From Streptomyces sp. V2I9 (GTDB lineage Bacteria; Actinomycetota; Actinomycetes; Streptomycetales; Streptomycetaceae), in contig NZ_JAUSZJ010000002.1 of NCBI RefSeq assembly GCF_030817475.1, positions 6,524,626 through 6,588,625 on the forward strand: a stretch of 64,000 bases of DNA. Direction: 5' to 3'. Made by a program: the position numbers and the translations under genes. Below the pieces are notes generated by a model that saw only the letters and a list, made by a program, of their open reading frames with translations, did not search any database and was not told the DNA's origin. How positions within the stretch are numbered: the stretch's first letter is position 1; each line of letters opens with the position of its first letter. Positions 50,853-58,537 of the stretch are shown piece by piece.

Positions 50853-51050
50853 ATGAGTGCCGACCCCGGCGTCGACCCGCATGTGCGCCTGCTGCTCGGC
50901 GCGTACGTCCTGGACGCCCTGGATGCGGAGGAGGCGTGCCGCGTCGCCCGGCACCTCCAGGGCTGCGACGGATGCGCCCGCCTCTACATGGAGGTGGCCG
51001 AGGCGTCCGCTCTGCTGGCACTGGTCCGGACGGAGGACCTGCGGGAGTAG
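50853..51050 (+). CDS. Truncated zinc-finger anti-sigma protein
   Basis: This 65-residue protein has the putative zinc-finger motif of anti-sigma factors, HLQGCDGC, in the ZAS arrangement HxxxCxxC, within LGAYVLDALDAEEACRVARH. Full anti-sigma factors continue with a sigma-binding helix and often a membrane segment; these are absent. The ATG at 50853 follows GAGGCTGCGA. It converges with the ECF sigma gene and overlaps it by 67 bp, an abnormal relation for a cognate pair, which normally lie in tandem. Confidence 0.7.
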   Translation: MSADPGVDPHVRLLLGAYVLDALDAEEACRVARHLQGCDGCARLYMEVAEASALLALVRTEDLRE

Positions 51051-51556
51051 CCGGGCAGCGTGCGCGCGAGGACCCGCAGGGCGTAGTACGAACGGGACTT
51101 GACGGTCCCGGCGGGGATGCCGAGCACCTCGGCGGTCTCGCCGACGCTCAGCCCGCGGAAGTAGATCTGCACCAGCACCGCACGGTGCTCGGGGCTGAGG
51201 GTGCGGACCGCCTCGCGGACGTCGAGGGCGCACACCGCGCTGTCCGCGGTGTCATGGGCGTCCGGGGTGGTCTCCAGGACCGTGTCGCTGACCTCGACCG
51301 GCCGGGCCTGCCGGGAGCGCCGCGCGTCGATGGCGAGGCGGCGGCCGACGGTGAACAGCCACGGCCGCATCGAGTCGTAGGGGGCGTCGAACGCCTCGGG
51401 GTGCTGCCAGGCGCGTACGAGGGTCTCCTGCACCAGGTCCTCGGCCCGCTGCCGGTCCCCGAAGGTCAGGCCGAGCAGGAAGTGGAACAGGGCGGGGCCG
51501 TGGTCCCGCTGCAACGCCGCCAGGGTCCGCTCATCGGTCGTCGTGGTGGTCGTCAT
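50984..51556 (-). CDS. ECF sigma factor
   Basis: This 190-residue extracytoplasmic-function sigma factor has region 2 (about 15-80: AEDLVQETLVRAWQHPEAFD, MRPWLFTVGRRLAIDARR) and region 4 (about 115-168: LSPEHRAVLVQIYFRGLSVGE, then TAEVLGIPAGTVKSRSYYAL). Homologous proteins usually end near LPGY, here residue 170; the remaining 20 residues are Ser/Ala/Arg-rich and are encoded exactly where the convergent zinc-finger gene overlaps. This suggests the normal stop codon has been lost at a rearrangement junction. The ATG at 51556 follows GAGAGGAC. Confidence 0.9.
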   Translation of the reverse strand: MTTTTTTDERTLAALQRDHGPALFHFLLGLTFGDRQRAEDLVQETLVRAWQHPEAFDAPYDSMRPWLFTVGRRLAIDARRSRQARPVEVSDTVLETTPDAHDTADSAVCALDVREAVRTLSPEHRAVLVQIYFRGLSVGETAEVLGIPAGTVKSRSYYALRVLARTLPGYSRRSSVRTSASRADASATSM

Positions 51557-51756
51557 GAACGTCCTCTCCCGTCGTGGCCCCTGACGGCTTCGGTGCCGAC
51601 TGGCGTATCCGAACGCATCCGGCGGCGCGGGAACAGGCGGTGCGCGGAGGCGTGCGACGAGCGGTCGCTCAGTGCGGCGAATGGTGCGGTGAACGGTCGA
51701 GGGGCCGTCGGGGTCTGCCGGTACGACCAGTTCAGCTAGGTATGCGGCAATGCTCC

Positions 51757-51786
51757 TTGCTTATCCGATATGAAGATCTGTGTAGT
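51757..51786 (+). promoter_or_regulatory. Predicted promoter of the CapA-like gene
   Basis: TTGCTT (51757-51762) and TGTAGT (51781-51786) are 18 bp apart in a locally AT-rich stretch, about 40 bp before the start codon. Confidence 0.45.
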
Positions 51787-51807
51787 CGGATGGTCACAAT
51801 CATCCGA
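51786..51807. promoter_or_regulatory. Inverted repeat over the CapA-gene transcription start
   Basis: tcggatg (51786-51792) and its exact complement catccga (51801-51807) flank an 8-nt spacer that covers the predicted start point, so a bound repressor would block transcription. Confidence 0.45.
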
Positions 51808-51823
51808 ACATGGAGTCGAGCAG

Positions 51824-53023
51824 ATGACCCAGCGCATCCGACCGGGCACCGTGGCCGCCCTCGCCCTGCTGCTCGCCGCGGCCACCGGTTGCACCGGGCA
51901 GCAGTCCACGTCCCCCGCCCCGAGCGGGCCCCCCGCCGCGGCCCGGGGTTCGGCCGCCCGGCAGGTCGACGGGCCCCGCCCGTTCACGCTGCTCGCCGCG
52001 GGCGACATCCTGCCGCACTCCTCCGTGATCGACCGGGCCGCCGCCGACGCGGGCGGCGCGGGCTACGACTTCGCCCCGATGCTGGCGGGCGTCGCCCCGG
52101 TCGTCTCCGCTGCGGACCTGGCGTTCTGCCATATGGAGACGGTGTACGGGAAGAAGGGCGGCCCCTACACCGGCTACCCCACCTTCACGTCGCCGCCCGA
52201 GATCGCCGCGGCCCTGCGCACCACCGGATTCGACTCCTGTTCCACCGCCTCCAACCACACGCTCGACGACGGGGCCGAAGGCGTCCGGCGCACCCTTGAC
52301 GCCCTGGACCGCGCGGGCATCCGGCACGCGGGCTCCGCCCGTACCGCCGCCGAGGCCGCCCGGCCGACGATCCTGTCCGCCGGACCGGGCAAGCACGCGG
52401 CCAGGGTCGCGCACCTCGCGTACACCTACGGGACCAACGACGTCCCGCTCCCCGCCGGCCGGCCCTGGACGGTCGACGTGACCGATGAGCGCAGGATCAT
52501 CGAGGAGGCCAGGGCCGCGCGCCGGGCGGGCGCCGACGTCGTCGTGCTCTCCATCCACTGGGGTACCGAGTGGCAGGACGAGCCGGACGGACGTCAACGG
52601 GAACTGGCGCGGCGGCTCACCGCCTCCACCGACCGGGGCCGCCCCGACATCGACGCGGTGATCGGCACGCACGCCCACGTGCCCCAGGCGTACGAGAAGG
52701 TCAACGGGACCTGGGTCGTCTACGGCATGGGCGACCAGATCGCCGGGGCGATGATCAACCACGAGGGGGTGCAGGACCCGCGCGGCAACCAGAGTTCGAT
52801 GGGGCGCTTCACCTTCGCGCCGCCCGCGAAGCCCGGTGGACGCTGGACCGTGACGAGGGCCGAGTTCGTCCCGCAGTGGTACGACACCGTCACCGGCCGG
52901 GCCGTGAACCTCAATGCCTCGATCGGCGACGGGGCCGGGCACCTGCGCGAGGTCCGCGACCGTATCCGTGCCGTCGTCCTCAGCCGGGGTGCGGCGGACG
53001 ACGGGCTCCGCATGGGCGAGTAG
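51824..53023 (+). CDS. CapA-family metallophosphatase-like lipoprotein
   Basis: This 399-residue protein has the PGA_cap fold found in the poly-gamma-glutamate capsule protein CapA. The N terminus is a lipoprotein signal with Cys23 (LAAATGC). Catalytic-type motifs in the calcineurin-like fold are visible: AAGDILPH, FCHMET, STASNHTLDDG, HWGTEWQ and GTHAHVPQ. It should lie outside the membrane and act on a cell-surface polymer. No capB or capC gene is nearby, so it need not make polyglutamate. The ATG at 51824 follows GGAG. Confidence 0.88.
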   Translation: MTQRIRPGTVAALALLLAAATGCTGQQSTSPAPSGPPAAARGSAARQVDGPRPFTLLAAGDILPHSSVIDRAAADAGGAGYDFAPMLAGVAPVVSAADLAFCHMETVYGKKGGPYTGYPTFTSPPEIAAALRTTGFDSCSTASNHTLDDGAEGVRRTLDALDRAGIRHAGSARTAAEAARPTILSAGPGKHAARVAHLAYTYGTNDVPLPAGRPWTVDVTDERRIIEEARAARRAGADVVVLSIHWGTEWQDEPDGRQRELARRLTASTDRGRPDIDAVIGTHAHVPQAYEKVNGTWVVYGMGDQIAGAMINHEGVQDPRGNQSSMGRFTFAPPAKPGGRWTVTRAEFVPQWYDTVTGRAVNLNASIGDGAGHLREVRDRIRAVVLSRGAADDGLRMGE

Positions 53024-53038
53024 GGCCGACGGTGGCGG

Positions 53039-53506
53039 CTACGGCACCACGGTGACGGGCCAGCGCCCCGCCTTCACCAGGCGTACGGCCACCGAGCCGA
53101 TGAAGCGGTGCCCGGCCGATTCCGACGCCCCGACCACCACCGCGTCCGCATTCAGGTCGTCGGCCGCCGTCACCAGCCCGTTGTAGGGGTCGCCCCGGAA
53201 GGTGTGGAACTCCCAGCGCACGTTCCACGCGTCCCGGAAACGCTCGGCGGCCTCTCTGATCTCGGAGACCAGGCCCTCCGCGACCTCGGTCGTCGTGTCC
53301 TCCACCGGTACGCCCAGCGCCGCGCCCGCCGTGATGACGGGCTGGACGTACACGAGGGCCAGCAGGGCGTTCTGCCGACGGGCGAGCCCGGCGGCGTAGG
53401 CCGCCGCGCGCATCGACGAATCGGAGCCGTCCAGCCCCGCGACGATCACCTTGGGGCCGTCCGTCCCGCGTTCGAACCGATGAGGATGAGGCTGCCGCTC
53501 TGTCAC
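53039..53506 (-). CDS. Universal stress protein (UspA family)
   Basis: This 155-residue cytosolic protein has the UspA alpha/beta fold. The first strand is KVIVAGLDGSDSSMRAAAYAA, and the C-terminal ATP-binding region reads VVVGASESAGHRFIGSVAVRLV followed by WPVTVV; the first Gly of the usual G-x2-G-x9-G(S/T) motif is shifted, so nucleotide binding is uncertain. It starts at the GTG at 53506 behind CGGAG. It is convergent with the CapA-like gene with 15 bp between stops and divergent from the deacetylase gene. Confidence 0.85.
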   Translation of the reverse strand: MTERQPHPHRFERGTDGPKVIVAGLDGSDSSMRAAAYAAGLARRQNALLALVYVQPVITAGAALGVPVEDTTTEVAEGLVSEIREAAERFRDAWNVRWEFHTFRGDPYNGLVTAADDLNADAVVVGASESAGHRFIGSVAVRLVKAGRWPVTVVP

Positions 53507-53658
53507 GGCTCCGAGGCTATCGGCTCGCCCGGGGGTCGGGAATCCGGGACGGGACGCCGGGTCCGGGATGATCAGCATACTGGGACGAACGGGTGCAAAA
53601 CGGTCGCGGTTCGGTGTCGGCGGCCGGGCGGAGCGTCCGGCCGTGCGAGCAGTTGGCC

Positions 53659-54510
53659 ATGAGAAGTGATCACTCCCGACCCGAGCGGCGCACGCTGCTG
53701 AGGATCGCGCTCGGCCTCTCGACCGCCGCCGCCGTCCACCTGATCGCCGCCGACCCGGCGTCGACGCCCACGCGCCCCGCACGCACCGCCGGAACCCCGC
53801 CCCCGGCGGCCGCAGGGCCCCCGGCCACCGTCCGGGGCCGCCCCTCCCCGTACCGTCTCGAACCCATGACCGGCAACGCCCCGCCCCGGTTCAGACCGGG
53901 CCGGCCGCCCGTGCGGACCCGGCCCTTCGAGCACCTGCCCGGCCTCGGGCACTCCATGGTCCTCAGCTTCGACGACGGCCCGGACCCCCTCTACACCCCG
54001 CACATCCTGGCCACCCTGCGCGAGCACCGGGTCCGCGCCATGTTCTTCGTCTGCGGCGAGATGGCCGCAGGCAACCCGGATCTGCTGCGCGAGATGGCCG
54101 ACGACGGGCATGTGGTGGGCAACCACTCCTGGTCCCACCCGCTGATCCCGAAGCTCTCCCGCGCCGCGATCCGCGACGAGCTGGGGCGTACCAGTGAGGC
54201 GGTGGACCGGACGCTCGGCGTCCCGCCGCTGTGGTACCGCGCCCCCTACGGAGCGTGGAACCGCAACTCCTTCGAGATCGGCGCCGAGTTGGGCATGGAG
54301 CCCATGGCCTGGACCGTGGACACGCTCGACTGGAGGACACCGGGTACGGACACGATCGTGCGGCGGGTGCTGGACGGCGCGGCGCCCGGCGTCGTCGTCC
54401 TCTCCCACGACGCGGGCGGTGACCGCTCGCAGAGCGTCGCGGCCCTGCGCCGCTACCTGCCCCGGCTGCTGGCGAGCGGCTACCGCGTCACCGTGCCGCA
54501 CCGCGTCTGA
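53659..54510 (+). CDS. NodB-type polysaccharide deacetylase
   Basis: This 283-residue protein is an exported carbohydrate esterase family 4 enzyme that removes acetyl groups from a surface glycan such as peptidoglycan or a capsule. It has a short N-terminal signal with twin basic residues (ERRTLLRIALG) and a Pro/Thr-rich linker, then motif 1 SFDDGPD (Asp105, Asp106), motif 2 HSWSH (His156, His160), motif 3 RAPYG, motif 4 TVDTLDW and motif 5 VVLSHD. All catalytic and metal residues are present. The ATG at 53659 has only a weak ribosome-binding site. Confidence 0.9.
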   Translation: MRSDHSRPERRTLLRIALGLSTAAAVHLIAADPASTPTRPARTAGTPPPAAAGPPATVRGRPSPYRLEPMTGNAPPRFRPGRPPVRTRPFEHLPGLGHSMVLSFDDGPDPLYTPHILATLREHRVRAMFFVCGEMAAGNPDLLREMADDGHVVGNHSWSHPLIPKLSRAAIRDELGRTSEAVDRTLGVPPLWYRAPYGAWNRNSFEIGAELGMEPMAWTVDTLDWRTPGTDTIVRRVLDGAAPGVVVLSHDAGGDRSQSVAALRRYLPRLLASGYRVTVPHRV

Positions 54511-54530
54511 GCGGACCGGGCGTGGTGTGC

Positions 54531-54589
54531 GCACGACCGCGCCCCCGACGGCACCGGAACCGAAGTGCTCGTCGGGGGCGCGGTCGTGC
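54531..54589. terminator. Strong bidirectional terminator hairpin
   Basis: A perfect 20-bp stem (54531-54550 with 54570-54589) encloses a 19-nt loop that can extend the pairing by gcac/gtgc. It lies between the convergent deacetylase and sortase genes and can end both transcripts. Confidence 0.85.
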
Positions 54590-54617
54590 GGGGCGCGTCA
54601 CACCCGGCGGAAACGGC

Positions 54618-55280
54618 TCAGCGGGTGTCGACGAGCCGGGCGAAGACCACCACGTTGCCGTCGTAGCCGTCCGCCTTCGTGTAACCCCCGCCGCAGGTGA
54701 TGACGCGCAGCTCCGCGTGGCCGGTGTCGCCGTAGACCCGCGGGCCGGGGAAGTCGTACTTGGAGAAGACCTCCACCCCGTACACCTCGAAGACCCCGAC
54801 CCGGCCGTCGTACCGGGTGACCTCCACCCGGTGCCCCTTCCGCAGCGATCCGAGGCCGTAGAAGACGGCGGGCCCCGCCTTGTTGTCGACATGGCCGACG
54901 ACGACGGCGGTACCGCGCTGACCGGGGGCGATGCCGTTCTGGTACCAGCCTGCGAGGTTCGGGTCCTCGGCGGGCGGGGCGTCGATCCAGCCGTTGGCAT
55001 CCAGGTTGACGTCGATGATCGGGGCATCCACGTCGATGGAGGAGATCTTCACGCGGGAGGCCGGGGCGTACGGCAGCGGCTGCACCGGCTCTCCCTCCAC
55101 CGGCGGTCCTGCGGCGTCCTTGTCCAGGTCGAGCGAGGCGGCCGCGGCGGGCTGGGGCGGGCCCGCGTCGCCGAACTCCGTGCCGTTGCGCATGAGGGCG
55201 AGGCCGCTGAGCAGCACCAGGGCGATCGCGCCCCATGGCATACGTCTGGCCCGCTCGCCATCGGCGTGGTCCCGGCCCAT
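54618..55280 (-). CDS. Class F sortase
   Basis: This 220-residue transpeptidase is anchored by one N-terminal membrane segment (about 14-31). The catalytic residues are His130 (VGHVDN), Cys196 (VITCGG) and Arg215 (VVFAR). The compact size and the GWY and EVTRYDG blocks place it in class F, the class of actinobacterial sortases with unknown substrates. Its gene is divergent from the surface protein at 55606, whose 5' end is about 330 bp away, and close to a second paralogous surface protein at 56177. Neither has an LPXTG-type sorting signal, so they are candidate but unproven substrates. Confidence 0.92.
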   Translation of the reverse strand: MGRDHADGERARRMPWGAIALVLLSGLALMRNGTEFGDAGPPQPAAAASLDLDKDAAGPPVEGEPVQPLPYAPASRVKISSIDVDAPIIDVNLDANGWIDAPPAEDPNLAGWYQNGIAPGQRGTAVVVGHVDNKAGPAVFYGLGSLRKGHRVEVTRYDGRVGVFEVYGVEVFSKYDFPGPRVYGDTGHAELRVITCGGGYTKADGYDGNVVVFARLVDTR

Positions 55281-55605
55281 GGTTCTCCCTTCGTCGACGC
55301 TGTGAACGTTAGGGGCGGCGTGCGGGGGCGGCGATCAGAGCGGGGCGAACGGGTGGTCGCGCCCGTCGGCGCCCGTGCCGGGTGCTGCCCATCGGAGTAA
55401 TGAGCGGATAAAAGTTCTGACGGTCTGTGACCTGCGGATCCGTCAGGTCCGGGGCGCTCGCGCGGCGTGTCGCGTCACCGGGGTGGCGGAACGCCGAAGT
55501 GCGACTCATCGGTCGACTGGTGAGTGTTCGTCATGGGAGGCGTTCACGTCGATCCATCTCCGGGGGAGCAGCCCCCGGAGGCGTTTCCCGCTGGAGGTTC
55601 ACACG
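55281..55605. other. Upstream region of the surface protein gene
   Basis: It contains an inverted repeat ctgacgg/ccgtcag (55417-55423 and 55440-55446) in a locally AT-rich part, and a 9-bp hairpin (55558-55566 with 55572-55580) in the probable leader, 25 nt before the start codon. The hairpin could attenuate the gene or stabilise the message. Confidence 0.45.
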
Positions 55606-56085
55606 ATGCGTGCTTCACGCGCTCTCGCGGTCACCGCGACCGCATTCGCGGCCGTCGGGCTCGCGGCCCCCATGGCCGCCGCCACCAACGGTCCGAGCAA
55701 CATCACCGTCAACCCGTACTCGGTCCACCAGGGCGCGACCATGAAGGTCACCGCACAGGGCTGCGGGCACGGCGGCAAGGTCTGGTCGAACGCGTTCCCG
55801 ACGACCGAGCTCTCCGCGGGCGGCACGGGGTACGCGACGGCGCACATCCGTCACAACACCACTCCGGGGCACTACAACCTCTCGGTGAAGTGCCATGACA
55901 ACAACCGGATCGAGACGCACAAGTTCACCGTGCTCGCCGGCAACGGCGCGCAGGGCGGGCTGGGCGGCTCGATGGGCCCGAGCTCCGTCGAGATGCAGGT
56001 CGGCGGCGGTCTGGTGGCCGCCGCGGCGGTCGGCGGCGCGGTCTTCCTCGTCCGTCGCCGTCGGACGAGCCATGCGGCGTTCTAG
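55606..56085 (+). CDS. Surface protein with C-terminal anchor-like segment, copy 1
   Basis: This 159-residue protein has a signal peptide (1-27, ending AAAT), a compact domain with two Cys (QGCGHGG, VKCHDNN) and a predicted Ig-like beta fold, then a Gly-rich segment (GGLGGS), a membrane helix and an RRRR end. This resembles a sortase-type sorting signal without LPXTG. It is paralogous to the protein at 56177, which has the same C-terminal organisation, and is next to a class F sortase. The ATG at 55606 follows TGGAGG. Confidence 0.8.
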   Translation: MRASRALAVTATAFAAVGLAAPMAAATNGPSNITVNPYSVHQGATMKVTAQGCGHGGKVWSNAFPTTELSAGGTGYATAHIRHNTTPGHYNLSVKCHDNNRIETHKFTVLAGNGAQGGLGGSMGPSSVEMQVGGGLVAAAAVGGAVFLVRRRRTSHAAF

Positions 56086-56118
56086 GGCGTCGAACCTCCC
56101 GCCCGGCCCGATACGCCC

Positions 56119-56153
56119 GTCGCCCCGAGTCCTGGATCAGGACCCGGGGCGAC
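56119..56153. terminator. Bidirectional hairpin between the two surface protein genes
   Basis: A 15-bp stem with one mismatch (56119-56133 with 56139-56153) and a 5-nt loop lies between convergent stops. Confidence 0.65.
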
Positions 56154-56176
56154 TGTCGTGCGCCGCACGAGCGCGA

Positions 56177-56734
56177 TCAGTGGCGTCGGTCGGCGGTGCG
56201 GCGACGCGCGAAGTAGAGGGCGCCCGAGGCCGCCGCGACCACCAGGGCCGCTCCGGCGGCGACCTCCACCGTGTCGGTGGAGCCGGCGCTGCCGCCGAGG
56301 CCGCCGCGCACGCCGCCCGGTACGAGCGCCGTCGAGCTGGCGGTCGGCACGGTGGTGGGTGTCGGGGTGGGGGTCCTCGTGGCACCGCCCGTGATCGTGA
56401 GGTTGACGTTCCGGGAGGTGCCGGTGGAGCCGCACGAGAACGTCACGGCGTAGATGGCGCCCCGGCGGGCGTCGGTGTCGACGGTGGCGGTTCCCGTCGT
56501 GCTGCCGCTCGGGATCACGGTCGTGTCGAAGACGCCCGAGCTGACCGTCGTCTCGCCCGTGCACCCTCCGGAACCGAGGGTCACCCGGCCGCCCGGCGCG
56601 ATGACCGAGGGGGTGATGGTCGGGTTGAACGTGCTGGACGCCCCGTCCGGCGCGGCGAAGGCGGCGGACGGGGCGATCAGCGTCAGGGCGCCGGCGCCGA
56701 GCAGGGCGAGCGGTGCGACACGTATCGCGCGCAT
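56177..56734 (-). CDS. Surface protein with C-terminal anchor-like segment, copy 2
   Basis: This 185-residue protein has a signal peptide (1-28, ending AFAAP), a beta-rich domain with two Cys (GSGGCTGE, TFSCGSTG), a Thr/Pro linker (TPTPTPT), a VRGGLGGS motif, a membrane helix and an RRR-rich end. It matches the copy at 55606 in order of parts and in the GGLGGS-to-RRR ending, so the two are duplicates. The ATG at 56734 is preceded by a strong GGAGGATCC. It is a candidate substrate for the class F sortase. Confidence 0.8.
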   Translation of the reverse strand: MRAIRVAPLALLGAGALTLIAPSAAFAAPDGASSTFNPTITPSVIAPGGRVTLGSGGCTGETTVSSGVFDTTVIPSGSTTGTATVDTDARRGAIYAVTFSCGSTGTSRNVNLTITGGATRTPTPTPTTVPTASSTALVPGGVRGGLGGSAGSTDTVEVAAGAALVVAAASGALYFARRRTADRRH

Positions 56735-56921
56735 GGTGGATCCTCCGGGTTCCCCGAGGGGCAGCTGCGGAACGAATTTCCACATAGCAGGAAAAATGCA
56801 CCTCGATGACCGACACGCTAGGAGGGGTCGCCCCGGCCCGCGATCGGGGTCCGGCGAATGGGTCAGCGGGTCCCCCGACCGGACCCACTCGCCAGGGCCC
56901 GGCCTCCCCGGTGACCGCGCC

Positions 56922-57686
56922 TTACCCGGTGGCCTCCGGGAACATGTCGAGGAACGGCTCGGCGGTGGCCGAGATGCCCCGGCCGAAGGGCGCGTCGAAG
57001 TCCCAGATGAGGAAGAGCAGGAAGGCGATCAGCGCGCTGAACAGGCCGGCCAGGAGCAGTTCGCGGAAGGTCCTGCGGATCTGCAGGGTGAAGATCAGTC
57101 CCACCGTCACCATCGCTCCGGCGATCAGCCCGAACCAGACCACACCGGGCATCGTCGCCCCGGCGTTCTGGCCGCGTGTGCTGCGGGCGTCGTCCGCCGC
57201 GGCCACCTGGTCGACCAGCGGCTGGTACGCCTGTCCCTCGTGGTCGTTCCTCGGCACGTAGTCCGTCACGTCCGCCCGCACCCTGTTCAGCAGTTCGGTG
57301 CCGCGCCCGGTGAGCGCGTGCCGCTCGGACATCACCTTCCACTCGTCGTGGACCACATGGCTCACATAGGCGTCCACGTCCGCCCGGATGCGGTCGCGGA
57401 CCTCCGCCGGGTAGACCGAGGACCGCTCCCGCACCTCGTGCAGCGCCTGCGCCTCGATGCGTACGGACTCCTGGGCGGAGCTCCGGCCCTCCCAGACGCC
57501 GGCGATGGCGAGTCCCAGGACGATCGCGTAGACCACGCCGATCATCATCGTCATGTACTCGATGACGTCAGGCGTCTCGGACGGATCGTCGTCGTCCCCG
57601 ACCCGCCGGTTGTTCAGGACGGCGATGGTGAGGACGACCGCGCAGGCGGACGCCATGGCAATGCTCAGCACGAGCCATTCGGACAT
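56922..57686 (-). CDS. DUF4239 (bestrophin-like) membrane protein
   Basis: This 254-residue protein has two N-terminal membrane segments (about 6-24 and 45-63), a central soluble helical region rich in Arg, Glu and Asp, and two C-terminal membrane segments (about 180-225). The layout and the motif around IEYMTMMIGVVYAIVLGLAIAG fit DUF4239, an actinobacterial family once called bestrophin-like. No function is known. The ATG at 57686 is 13 bp after the stop of the proline-rich secreted protein, so the two probably form an operon. Confidence 0.8.
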   Translation of the reverse strand: MSEWLVLSIAMASACAVVLTIAVLNNRRVGDDDDPSETPDVIEYMTMMIGVVYAIVLGLAIAGVWEGRSSAQESVRIEAQALHEVRERSSVYPAEVRDRIRADVDAYVSHVVHDEWKVMSERHALTGRGTELLNRVRADVTDYVPRNDHEGQAYQPLVDQVAAADDARSTRGQNAGATMPGVVWFGLIAGAMVTVGLIFTLQIRRTFRELLLAGLFSALIAFLLFLIWDFDAPFGRGISATAEPFLDMFPEATG

Positions 57687-57699
57687 GCGTCTCTCCAGG

Positions 57700-58311
57700 T
57701 CAGCGGGATGATCGCGGGCGCAGCACGGCGACGGCGAACACCGCAGGGGCGGTGATGAGCAGCGTCAGGGACACCAGCGACGGCCCGCTCCGCGGCTGCT
57801 TGCGGGCGGCTTTGCGGTACGTCGGCAGGGCGACGGCCCGCGGCGTCGGCGGCTCGGTTCGCACCGGCGGCTTCGGTGCGGGCGAGGGCTTCGGTGCGGG
57901 TGCGGGTGCGGGTGCCGGAGCCGGAGGTGACGGAGGCGGCGGGGGTGGCTGGGTCGGCGCAGGCTGTGGCGGTTCAGTGACCACCGGCGGGGGCGCCGGC
58001 GGTGGTGGGGGAGGAGCCGGCGGTGCGGGTTTCGGAGGCGGAGGCGGAGGCGGGGGCGGAGGCGGGGGCGGAGGCGGGGGCGGAGACGGGGGTGGTGGAG
58101 GCGGTGGGGGTGGTGGAGGTGGCGGTGGTTCGGGAACCTCGCCACAGTCGCCGTCCCCCGCCACCGCGACCGCCGTACTGCCGTCGCCCTGCCCGATCGT
58201 GGCCACCGCGCAGCTGTCGGCGGTCGCCGGCAGCGGTACGGCTGTCAGCCAGAGGAGTGCGGCGACCGTCGAGAGCCGCGCGATGCGTGATCCGTGCACG
58301 AGGGGGAGCAT
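57700..58311 (-). CDS. Secreted polyproline protein with C-terminal membrane anchor
   Basis: This 203-residue protein starts at the ATG at 58311 and has a signal peptide (1-31, ending in ATADS), a short folded part with two Cys (DSCAVATIGQ, GDGDCGEV), a polyproline segment of about 80 residues with long unbroken Pro runs and Ala-Pro repeats, then RKAARKQPRSG and a C-terminal membrane segment. It should extend across the wall as a stiff stalk. It is the first gene of a unit with the DUF4239 protein. The DNA repeats encoding the Pro runs are prone to slippage. Confidence 0.75.
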   Translation of the reverse strand: MLPLVHGSRIARLSTVAALLWLTAVPLPATADSCAVATIGQGDGSTAVAVAGDGDCGEVPEPPPPPPPPPPPPPPSPPPPPPPPPPPPPPPPPKPAPPAPPPPPPAPPPVVTEPPQPAPTQPPPPPPSPPAPAPAPAPAPKPSPAPKPPVRTEPPTPRAVALPTYRKAARKQPRSGPSLVSLTLLITAPAVFAVAVLRPRSSR

Positions 58312-58537
58312 GATCCCTGATGTCGGTGGACACGCCGTCCACGTGGGTGATTCGCCTGATCGTGCGGATATTGGGCCGTTCGTGTTGACGCGGCGACCTC
58401 GGCGTCCCCGCATCTTCCCGGACTTCCTCGGTGCACGACTGAACGCGAACCCGTTGACCGCCCGTACCCAGGGCCACGTACGACGCGGCCCCGCGTCGGT
58501 ACCGGAAGCGCTACGACGAAGCACCACGGGAGCGGAC

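Noticed and set aside
48373..51021. Long minus-strand open frame of 882 codons
   Set aside because: It lies antisense to the symporter and LytS kinase genes, both of which have intact family motifs. No signature is visible in the antisense frame.
57752..58140. Gly-rich plus-strand frame that could look like a cell-wall protein
   Set aside because: It is the complement of the polyproline stalk gene, and the lipoprotein gene downstream starts at its own ATG at 58538.
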